From the NCBI RefSeq assembly GCF_023571765.1, contig NZ_JAMJXC010000013.1, forward strand, positions 98,865-162,864: a DNA stretch of 64,000 nucleotides, given 5' to 3'. The first letter of the stretch is position 1. Each line of letters opens with the position of its first letter. The notes beneath the pieces are model-generated. The model did no database searches, was not told where the DNA came from, and saw nothing but the letters and a program-made list of their open reading frames with translations. The DNA is from Xanthobacter aminoxidans (GTDB lineage: Bacteria > Pseudomonadota > Alphaproteobacteria > Rhizobiales > Xanthobacteraceae). The translations under genes were made by a program, and so were the position numbers. Positions 8,637 through 19,000 of the stretch are shown in pieces.

Positions 8637-8826
8637 GCCGGTCTCCTGACTCGCGGGTCTACGCTCACCCCCGCCTTCCCGGCCAGCCCTAGGGGCTGTG
8701 GCCAGTGGCATACTGGAAGATCGCTCGCCGCTCACAGTCGCGGGGGCGGTTGGGGCTTCGGACCTCCCTGGCGGATTTCCGCGCAGGTTCAGGCCTTACC
8801 CCATTCCCGTTTCACTCCGGATGCCG
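8637..8826 (-). promoter_or_regulatory. Cobalamin riboswitch upstream of the CbiM-type permease
   Basis: On the minus strand the landmarks run in order: GTGAAACGGGAAT at the 5' side, the core CCCCCGCGACTGT, GCCACTG, GGGAAGGCGGGGGTGAGC, and the 3' end ACCCGCGAGTCAGGAGACC. All are hallmarks of the AdoCbl riboswitch. It ends about 56 bases before the permease ATG. Binding of adenosylcobalamin is expected to switch expression off. Confidence 0.92.
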
Positions 8827-8984
8827 TGGCAACCGGAGCACCGTTCGCACGTGCAGCAGGCACCGAACAGCTCCGCGCTGTCAAGCGCTCGCGGTGGAGA
8901 GGGGAAGCGGCGCAGTGCGCGCCGCTCCCGATCCGCGCTTCCGAGGCCCCGCCATGCGGCGGGACCCGGAGCGTGACGACGGAC

Positions 8985-9476
8985 TCAGTGGCCGGGATGG
9001 GCACTGCCGGAGGCGCCGAGGCCCTCCACCTGGAACTTCACGGGCACACTGCCGGCCTTCTCGAAGGTCAGCGTGCCGTCCACAGAGGTGCCCTCCTTGA
9101 GCGGGGACTTCAGGTCCATGAACATGATGTGGTAGCCGCCCGGCTTCAGCTCGACGCTGCCGCCGGCCGGGATGGTGAGACCGTCCGGGATGGGCCGCAT
9201 CACCATGACGCCGTCCTTCATGGCCATCTCGTGGATCTCGACCCGGCCGGCGAACGGCACGATGGCGGAGATCAGGCGGTCGGGCGCGGCGCCGGTGTTC
9301 TTCACCACCAGATAGCCGGCGGCGACGCTGGCGCCGCCCGGCGTCGCCCGCGACCAGGGATGGTCGATCTGCAGCGAGCCGGCCTTGTAGTCGTGCGCCA
9401 CGGCAGCGCCCGTCAGGGCGACGGTGGCGACGGCAGCGGCCATCACGGCACGGCGGGTGAGATGGAAAATGGACAT
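8985..9476 (-). CDS. Periplasmic copper chaperone PCu(A)C
   Basis: A 163-residue secreted protein. The signal peptide ends near [10 protein letters not shown] (cleavage about residue 27). The cupredoxin-like domain carries the copper-site pattern: His82 and Met84 in [10 protein letters not shown], Met91/Met93, then His116 and Met118 in [11 protein letters not shown]. PCuAC proteins pass Cu(I) to cytochrome c oxidase (CuA/CuB sites) in the periplasm. It lies 150 bases after a DUF2946-like gene on the same strand, so the pair is probably one copper unit. Confidence 0.93.
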   Translation of the reverse strand: MSIFHLTRRAVMAAAVATVALTGAAVAHDYKAGSLQIDHPWSRATPGGASVAAGYLVVKNTGAAPDRLISAIVPFAGRVEIHEMAMKDGVMVMRPIPDGLTIPAGGSVELKPGGYHIMFMDLKSPLKEGTSVDGTLTFEKAGSVPVKFQVEGLGASGSAHPGH

Positions 9477-9626
9477 GGGTGCTCCTTGGTTGCGCCAATG
9501 GGGCTTCTGCCTCATGGCGGGATGAACCTGCTGGTTGGACTTGATGAGCCGCCCGCCACCCGAGCCGGACACGCGATGGCGTGGCCGCGCAGGCGGGGCA
9601 GATTCGGCCTTCGAAGGCGTCAGGGG

Positions 9627-10076
9627 TCAGGCGTCGAGGGGAGGCCCCTGCGAGGACCGCGGCTCGCGGCGGTCGCGACCACTTCCCTCTGCGGCGGCAA
9701 CGGCTGCCCGCTCGGAAATCGCGGGGGTCGCGACAGGACGTCCGGCGTCGGCGGCAACCGGGAGGATCGGCGCCAGAGAATGGAAGGCGCAGAGGGCGCA
9801 GCAGACGGAATGGTCTGCCTGCGGCGACTCGGGGCTGTTGTCAGGAACTCCGGTGCTGCGGGCGCACAGGGCGCTGCCGCCGGATGCGCTGGCCATGGCC
9901 GTGACGGCGGAGCGCTCGAGCGCGATGCCCGCGACGAACAATTGCAGCACGAAGGCATAGGCAAGCCAGACGCAAAACGCGCCGCGCCCCCACCCTGCCT
10001 CACGCCACCTCGCCACCCGCTGCTCCCGGACCTCGCTCACCGGCCGGCATGTTAACCGCCCGGCGGAGAAAGTCAT
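9627..10076 (-). CDS. DUF2946-like protein
   Basis: A 149-residue protein with one hydrophobic segment (AFCVWLAYAFVLQLFVAGIAL, residues about 33-53) and a cysteine cluster HSVCCALCAFHSLAP, which resembles DUF2946. Downstream on the same strand is the PCuAC gene, a common partnership. The gene starts 15 bases after the stop of the giant autotransporter gene, so read-through is possible. A role in copper handling is inferred from context only. Confidence 0.68.
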   Translation of the reverse strand: MTFSAGRLTCRPVSEVREQRVARWREAGWGRGAFCVWLAYAFVLQLFVAGIALERSAVTAMASASGGSALCARSTGVPDNSPESPQADHSVCCALCAFHSLAPILPVAADAGRPVATPAISERAAVAAAEGSGRDRREPRSSQGPPLDA

Positions 10077-10091
10077 CCGGTGCCGCCGCCC

Positions 10092-13000
10092 TCAGAAGTG
10101 GACGGCGAAGCGCGCCATGCCGCGCTGGGACAGGAAATCCTGGCCGACATTGAGGCCGTACTCCACCTTGATCTCCAGATTGTCGCGGGTAACGGCCTGC
10201 AATCCGAGGTCGAGATTGCCCAGCACGTCCGGCAGCGGCGTGGTGGTGACGAAGCTGCCGGCAGACAGCGGCGCCCACAGGAAGCGGGCCGTCGTTTGCC
10301 AGGCATCGTTGGAGGCGAAGGACGCGCCGAGCGTCATGTAGGGCCGGAGCACCACCCCGTCCGGCAGGTCCATCCGGCCGCCGAACTCTACCGCCGGGGT
10401 GGCGACGAAGGTGGTGAGGCTCGATCCCTGCAACGCCAGCTCGGCTCCCGTGCGGCCGAGTTCGCTGAAGCCCGGCATCTCCACGTGAATGAGGTCGAGG
10501 TCCAGCCTCGGCCGCACATAGTAGTTGGCGAACGAGAATTCGTAGGATGCCCGCAGCCGGCCGGTGACGTTGTACACATCGGAGTTGCTGGTGGCCTGAC
10601 CGCCGGCGATGCCGATGGTCCGGGTGTTGTCATAGGAGACCCAGCCGGCGTCCACGGCCGCGGAGAACAGCCAGGGGCCCCACTGCCGCTTCAGGGCGAC
10701 GCCGATATCGCCGCCGTTGCCGCTCGCCGAGAACCAGCCGCTGGGACTGGAGACCGACGACTGCTGGTAGGCGCCCGACAAGGCGAGGAACCAGTCCGTG
10801 GCCAGCTCGTGCTGGACTCCCGCCTGGAAGATCAGGCTGTCGGAGGCATAGCCCTGCATCTGCGAGGTGGTCGTCTGGCCGGTGTGGTCGTAGATGATCC
10901 GCGCCCAGGCGCAATTGTCCTCCCGCAGCTGGATGCTCGATGCCACGAACACGGGGCAGCTCAAGGTGCGGTCGAGGAAGGCCTGACTCTCGCCGATGCG
11001 CAGTCCCGCCGGGGCCTGGAGCAGTTGCGGGGAGAGCTGGCCCAGCGCGCTCTGGTAGGCCAGCGCCGAATTGATGTCGATGAGGCCGTTGAACACCTTG
11101 GACATGCCGCCGACATCGCCGGTGTCCCACACCCGCTGCAGGCTTCCGCCAACGGATGCCTCATTGCCCGACAGCCACACGCCCTTGGGCAGGAAGTGGG
11201 CGATGGGGCTGATGGTCAGGGAGGTATCGTCGGCATGCACCGCCCAGCTGTAGGCAAGGCCGCTGTCCTTCGCCACCGCCGTGCTGGTCAGCTGATCCGC
11301 GACGAAGATGGTGTAGGAGTCCTTCGGCGCGATGCTGGTCGCGCGCGGATCGATGGTGCCGCTGATGGTGGCCCCGCCGACGACGCGGATCTGGTCGTTG
11401 CGGGCCGAGGCGGAATCCACGTCCACCTGTAGAACGCCGTCGGAGCCAAGACCGCCGGCGATGCTGGTGGTGGCGATCACGCCCAGCCCGCCGGGATTGA
11501 CCGTACCGTGGTTGATGAAGCCCGGAGCGCCCGGCCCCGCACCGAAGGTGGCGGCGAAGGTGGAGGTGTCCCCGGCAGTCTTGACGACCGTGCCGGAATT
11601 GAACGTCGCGCCCGCCTCGTTGACGAGCCCGTTGGTGCCGCCGCCGAGATCGACGCTGCCGTTCAGCGTGCCCTTGTTGACCACGCTGTCGTCGCCGACG
11701 CCGGCCGCGATGGCCACGCCGCTGAGGCCGGAGACCGTCGCGCCCTGCGCGATGGTGACTGTGTTCTCGGTCCCGCCCGAAAGGACGATGGCAGCGGTGC
11801 CCGTGCCGCCCCGCACCACGCCGCCATCGGCGATGAGGATCTGGATCTGGCCGTTTCCGCTCGCCCCGAGGCTCTGCGCGAAGATGGCCGGCGAATTGTC
11901 GCCGGTGGCGATGGCGCTGCCGGAGACCAGCACGGTGACAGGCCCACCGGTGCCCGCGCCGCCGGCCGTGCCGAGGCCGACGCCTCCGGCAGTCGCCGCA
12001 AGGCCGCCACCGCCGCCGATGGACTGGGCCACGATCACCGGCGCGTTGTCGCCCCGCGTCGTGGCCGTGCCGGTGAGGGAGACGTAGATGGCGCCGCCAT
12101 TGCCCGAGCCGCCGCCGCTGCCCTGGATGCCGTCCTGGTTCGAGAACACCGCGCTTGCCGCCGAGCCGCCGATGCCGCCGCCGCCACCCACCGACTGGGC
12201 GAAGATGGCCGACGCGCCGGTGCCGGAGGTGACGATGGTTCCAGCGGCGAGGGCGTAGATGTTGCCGCCATTCCCGCCCTGCCCGGCCGACCCGCCGAAC
12301 GCGACGGCGCCTGTCGCGTCGGCCGAAGACGTGCCGCCGATGCCGCCGCCGCCGCCGATGGACTGGGCGAGCACGCCGAACGCATTGTCCCCCGAGGTGC
12401 GGATTACCGAGCCGGCGGCGAGATCCAAGGTGACGATGCCGCCCTCACTGCTGCTGCCGCCATCGCCGCCCAGGGTCAGGGCGAGCGAGTGGCTGCCCGA
12501 TGTCTTGGTGGAGCTGGTCGCGGCGATGCCGCCGCCGCCGCCGATGGACTGCGCCAGAACGCCGATGGAGGCATCGCCCGACGTCTGGATGGTGCCGTAC
12601 ACGTTGCCATAGACCTTGCCGCCGGCGCCGCCCGCACCGCCCGAGGCTCCGAGGCCCACGGTCGCGGAGAAAATGCCGTTGCCGGAATCGGTGGCCACGG
12701 TCGAGGCCCGCCCGCCACCGCCGCCGATGGACTGAAGCACCATGCCGTTGGCGAGATCGCCGCTGGTGACGATGGTGCCCTGCTGCGTGACGTTGACGGT
12801 CTCGCCCTTGCCCGCCACGCCACCGGCACCACCGAGGGAAAATGTGGCGGTAATGGTGTTCTGCCCGCCGTTGGCGACGTTGTTGGCGACGGATGCATTG
12901 CCGCCGCCGCCGCCGATGGACTGGGCCAGAACGCCGTCGGAGCCGTCACCCAGCGTCTGGATTACGCCGTTGATGCCGATGGTGACGTTGCCGCCATTGC

Positions 13001-16000
13001 CACCGCCGCCGCCCGAGCCGCCCAGACTGGCGGTCACGCTCGCTTTGCCGCCGGTGTCGCCGCCGGAGGACGAAGCGACGGAGGCCTTGCCGCCGCCACC
13101 GCCGATGGACTGGGCGAGGATGCCCGCGGAATTGTGCCCCTTCGTGACAAGGTGGGACGTGTCCCCGCTGCCGAACAGGACCTCGACTTTGCCGCCATAT
13201 CCGCCGCTGCCGCCGCTGCCGCCCACGGTCGCGGACAGGTCGAAGCTGTTCCCGCCCTTGCCGTCTGCGGTGGACTTGCCGGCGCCGCCGACGCCGCCCG
13301 AGCCGCCGATGGACTGGGCGACGATGGCATCCGCCGCATCGCCCGTCGTGGCGATGGTCACGGCCCCCGTAGCGGTCACGGAGACCTGGCCGCCATGACC
13401 GCCCGCCCCGCCCGTGCCGCCGACGATGGTCCCCACCGCGATCTTGCCGCTGGTGGCATTCTGGGCGCTGCCGGCCGCGCCGCCGCCGCCGCCGATGGAC
13501 TGCGCCAGGATGGCGCTCGCCCCGGTGCCGGCGGTGAAGATGTCGCCCGTATTGGAGACCGACACCGTGTTGCCGTAGCCGCCCTGGCCGCCGCTGCCGC
13601 TGAGGGACAGGGTGACGGCCGCCGTGCCGCCGGTGCCGCTGTTTCCCGTCACGGCGGCCGAGCCGCCGCCGCCACCGATGGACTGCGCCAGGATGCCGTG
13701 GCCGAAATCGCCGCTGGTGACGAGCGTGCCGGAATTGTTCACGGTGGTGAGGCCGCCGTTGCCCCCGCCCTTGCCGCTACCGCCGAGGCTGGCACCGAGA
13801 TTGAGCTGCGCGCTCTGACCCGATGCGGTGGAGACGGTGGACACCGCATTGCCGCCGCCGCCGCCAATGGACTGCGCGACGATGGCGCTGGCGTGGTCGC
13901 CGGAGGTCTGCACCCGTCCGGCGTTGACCACGGTGGCCGCGCCGCCGTTGCCACCGGTCGCACCGCTCCCGCCGAGGGTGGCGGAAACATTGGCCGCGTC
14001 CGCGCCCGAGGTGGTGGAGGAGGCCGCGCCGCCCTTGCCGCCGCCGCCGCCGATGGACTGCGCGACCAGGCCATTGGAGCCGGTGCCCACGGTCACGATG
14101 GCGAAGGCGGTGGCGCTCGGGTCGGCCCCGGTGCCGTTGGTGATGATGGCGGAATAGCCGTTTCCGGCGCTGCCGCCCCCGCCGCCGATGTCCACCGACA
14201 GGCCGAGGCCGTTGCCACCCTTGCCGTCGGCCTGGCCCGTACCCGAGCCGGCCGAACCGCCGCCGCCACCGATGGACTGCACGAGAACGGCATCCGCCGC
14301 GTCGCCGGTGGTGATGATCCTGCCGCCGCCGCCGGTCGCGGACAGGGTGGCAGTGGCTTGCCCGCCATTGCCGCCCCCGCCGCCGGAACCACCGAGCGCG
14401 GCGCCGATGCTGATCTTGCCGGAAGCGGCATTGTCGGCGCTGCCGGCTGCGCCGCCGCCACCGCCGATGGATTGCACGAGGATGCCGGTGGCGCCCTGCC
14501 CGGTCGTGTAGATGCTGCCGGAGGTGGAGACCGAGGCCAACTCGCCGTCGCCGCCGCTGCCGCCCGACCCCGCCAGGGTCAGGTTGACGCCTGCCGTGCC
14601 GCCATTGGCGGCTCCAGCCGAAGTGCCCGACTTGCCGCCGCCGCCACCGATGGACTGCGCCAGGATGCCGTAGCTGAAATTGCCGAGAGTGAGGATGGTT
14701 GCGCCGTTCTCGACGGAGGCGGTGCCGCCCGTGTTGCCGGAGCCGCCGCTTCCGCCCAGCGTGGCGGTCACGGTCGCGTCGGCCTTGGTGCCGTCCGCCG
14801 CAGTATGGGAGGCGAGCGCGATGCCGCCGCCGCCGCCGATGGACTGCGCCACGATGCCGGAGGCATGGTCGCCGCCGGTCACGATGGTGCCGCCGACAGT
14901 GGTCACATAGGCGCCGCCGCCAGAATTCCCCGAACCGCCGTTACCGCCAATCCCGACCGTCAGGCCGACGGTGGACGAGGAACCTTTCGCGGCGCTTGAC
15001 GACGTTGTGGCGCCACCCTTGCCGCCGCCGCCGCCGATGGACTGCGCGACGAGACCATTGGAACCGGTGCCGAGCGTGGTGATGGCGACGCCCTGGGTGG
15101 TCGCGCTGCCGTTGTTCACCACGACCTTTTCACCCTGGCCGCCGGAGCCGCCGCCGCCGCCAACCGTGACGTCGAGGCTGGCGCTGTTGCCGCCGGCCCC
15201 GTCCGCCTTGCCCGAGCCGGCCCCGCCGTTGCCGCCACTGCCGCCGATGGACTGGGCCAGCACGCCGTCCGAACCATTTCCGGTGGTGACGAGGCTGCCG
15301 AGCTTGGCATTATACAGGTCGACGGTCACGGCTCCGCCGTTGCCGCCGCCGCCGCCGGTTCCGCCGATCGCCGAGCCGATGGCGAACTTGCCGGTGGCCG
15401 CATTGGTGGAACTGCCCGCATTGCCGCCGCCACCACCGATGGACTGCGCCAGGATGCCGACGCCGTCCTGCCCCTCGGTGCGGATATCGCCGGTGCTCGT
15501 GACCGTCACCGCTCCGCCGTAGGCCCCCGTCCCGCCCGTGCCGGCGAGGGCGAAGGAGAGGCTCGCGGTCTTGGCCGCGCTGGTCGCAGCGCTCGCGCCC
15601 GCCGTGCCGCCGCCGCCGCCCACCGACTGGGCGAGGATGGCATTGGAATGGTCGCCGGTGACGAGGATGGTTCCCGAATTCGTCACGCTTACCTTGCCGC
15701 CCTCGGAGCCGGCGCCGCCCGCGCCGCCGAGGGTTGCGGTGATGGAATAGCTGCCGCCGGAGCCCTTGGCGGTGGATGAGCCGCCCTTGCCGCCACCGCC
15801 GCCCACCGATTGGGCGAGGATGCCGTTGGCCATGTCACCGCTCGTCCTGATGGCGGCGGAATTGGTCACATAGACATTGCCGCCGTTGGAGCCGGTCCCC
15901 CCCGCTCCGCCGAGGGTCAGCGTCGCCGACACCGACTGGCCGCCGGAGGCATGGGAATCCGCTCCCACCGATCCGCCCACGCCGCCGCCGCCCACCGACT

Positions 16001-19000
16001 GGGCCAGGATGGCATCCGAGAGCTTGCCGGATGTGGTGATCTGACCCGCGGTGGTCACTGTGACGGTGCCGCCGGAATAACCCAGGCCGCCCCCTCCCGC
16101 GAGGGATGCGCCGAGCGAGATCTTCGACGAGGCGGCCGCGTTGGAGTTGCCGCCGATGCCGCCGCCGCCGCCCACCGACTGGGCCAGGATGGCGACGGAA
16201 TCTGCGCCCTTGGTCTCGATGATGGCGTCGGTATTCACCGTGACGTTGCCGCCCGTGCCGCCACTTCCGCCTGTCGCGCCGAGGGTGAGGGTGAGGCCAG
16301 CCTGCCCGCCGCTCGCGGAGCCCGCCGCCGCGCCGCCCTTGCCACCGCCGCCACCGATGGATTGCGCCACGATGGCCGAGGCGTGATCGCCGGAGGTCTG
16401 GATGTGGATCGGCTGGGCTGAACTGGGCGTGAGGGCCGTGACCGTGACGCTTCCGCCGTTGCCGCCCTTGCCGCCCTTGCCGCCGAGGTCTGCGGAGAGG
16501 GTGAAGGACGTGTTGGAGCCCCCTGAAAGATCGGAGGCTTTGGTGCTGCTCTTGCCCGAGGCGGAGCCGCCGGTGCCGCCACCGCCGCCCACCGACTGGG
16601 CGAGAATGGCATCCGCATCGGCACCGGTCGTCGCGATCTGCCCGGTGTCGGTCACAGTGACGTCGCCGCCCTTGCCGCCACCACCGCCCTTGCCGCCCAG
16701 CCCGACGCTCAGGTCGACGGAGCCGCCTGCGGCATCGGCCGTGCCGCCGCCCGCGGTGCCGCCGCCGCCGCCCACCGATTGCGCAAGGATGCCCCGCGCG
16801 CTGGTGCCGGACGTGGTGATGGTGCCGGACTGGATTACCGTCACCGCATAGGCGTTGCCCGCGACATTGCCGCTTCCCCCGGCGCCGAGCCCGAGCGACA
16901 CGGAGGTCTTGCCGGAAAGAGATGCGGCATTGGACGAGGTGGAGCCCACGCCGCCATTGCCACCGCCGCCGCCGACGGCCTGGGCGATGATGCCGTCGGC
17001 GAAATCGCCGGACGTGGCGATGGTGCCGGAATTGTTCACCGTCACCGTGCCGGAATTCTGGCCCGCTCCGCCCTGCCCACCCAGCGTCGCCGAGACCGTC
17101 AGGGCGACGCCGCTGGACACGCTGACGCCGAGCGCGCTCGCATCTCCGCCGGTTCCGCCGCCCCCGCCGATGGACTGCGCCAGGATGCCGGTCGAGCCGG
17201 CGCCGGAGGTCTTGATGGAGCCGGTATTGGTGGCGCTGGCGGCCATGCCGATACCGCCGTCCCCGCCCGAGCCGCCCACGCTGGCGTTGACAGTGACCGA
17301 CCCTTCGACGCCTGCGGAAATGGCGTTGGCGGCGGAAGAACCGCCATTGCCGCCGCCGCCGCCGATGGACTGCACCACCATGCCCATGGAATCGAGGCCG
17401 CTGGTGACGATCTGCCCTGAATTGGTGACGGTGACGTTGCCGCCGTTGCCACCGCTGCCGCCCGATCCGCCCACCGCCGCCGCAACCGCGACATACAGGC
17501 CGCCGCTCTGCGACAGCCCGCTGCCGCCCGAACCGCCACCGCCCCCCACCGACTGGGCGAGAATGGCGGACGCGCGGTCGCCCGTGGTGACGATGCCCGC
17601 TGAGTTCGTGACGGTGACCGTGCCGCCGGAGCCACCGGACCCGCCGGAGCCGCCGATGGTCAGGGCCGCGCCTTCGACGGTGTCGGCCACCGCCTTCCCG
17701 CCCGCGCCGCCGCCGCCGCCGATGGACTGGGCCAGCAGGGCCGTGGAATAGCTGCCAGACGTGACGATGGTGACGGTGCCCGGCGCCACACCGGAATTCG
17801 TCACATAGACGTTTCCGCCATTGCCGCCGCTGCCCCCGCCGCCGCCGATGGCTGCGGACACGCCGACACCGACGCTCATGGTGCCGCCGCCGCGCCCGCC
17901 CCCGCCGCCCACGGACTGCGCGACCACACCGAGCGAATTGTCGCCGCTGGTGACGATCGTTCCCGAATTGTAGAGCGCGGTCTTCCCGCCGTCTCCGCCC
18001 GACGCGCCCTGTCCGCCGAGGGATGCGACACCGCCCGCGCCCCCGCCGTTGCCCCCGCCCCCGCCGATGGACTGGGCCAGAACACCGTCCGAGAACTTGC
18101 CGCTGGTGGTGATGACGCCGTAATTCTTGGCGGTCGCTTCCGCACTGCCGCCGGTGCCGGACGTGCCTGAATTGCCGACGGAGCCGCCGACGGCGACACA
18201 CCCCGCGGCGACGTTTGAGCATCCGCCCACGATGAGGTTGCCGCCACCGCCGCCCACCGACTGCACGAGCATTCCGTGGGCGTAATTCCCGGTGGTGGTG
18301 ACCGTCCCGGTGTTGATGCCCGTGGCGTTCGCGCCCGCGCCGCTGACGGCGCCGTTCCCGCCCATGGAGACGAACACCGCATCTGCCGAGCCGCCGTTGC
18401 CGCCACCGCCCGCGACGGATTGCACCACGATGCCGACCGAGCCATTGCCGCTGGTTGAGACCGCGCCGCCGGAGTTCAGATAGACGTTGCCCGCGGCGCC
18501 GCCCGGGCCGGCCACGCCGCCGGAGCTGCTGATGAACCCGCCCACGGACGCGCCGTTCGCGCCGGTGCCGCCGAGGCTCTGCGCGACGATGGCGTTCGAG
18601 GCATAGCCCGAGGTCTTGACGGTCGATCCGCTTGCGATGGTCACATTGACAACGGTGCCACTCGCAGCACTTCCGCCCGTGCCGCCGCTGCCGCCGGTCT
18701 CGTTGAGCGATTCATCAGCCGGCGCCCCATTGCCGCCCGCCCCGCCGTTGGCGGAAACGAGGATGCCATGGGCCTCATCGCCGCTTGTGGAGATGGTGAC
18801 GCCGTTTTGGACCGTGACGGTAGCTGTGCCGCTCGTGCCACCCGTTCCGCCGTTGCCGCCGAAGGCCTCGGCGGCGGCATTCGCCTTACCGCCGTAGCCG
18901 CCCGCGCCGCCATTGGCAAACACCATGATGGCCGATGCGGAGTCGCCCGTGGTGGTGATTTGTGACTGCTGCTGGACGGTTACGGAGACGGTCCCGCCAT

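Noticed and set aside
8895..8984. Small GC-rich dyads (for example CCCGCC/GGCGGG) after the PCuAC gene as a terminator.
   Set aside because: The stem is only six bases with no T-run, no more than expected by chance in DNA of this composition.
11508..14999. Open frame of 1,163 codons on the plus strand, antisense to the giant autotransporter gene.
   Set aside because: It is the mirror of the Gly-rich repeats in very GC-rich DNA, where stop codons are rare. It has no recognisable domain, and the minus-strand frame has a signal, repeats and a barrel.
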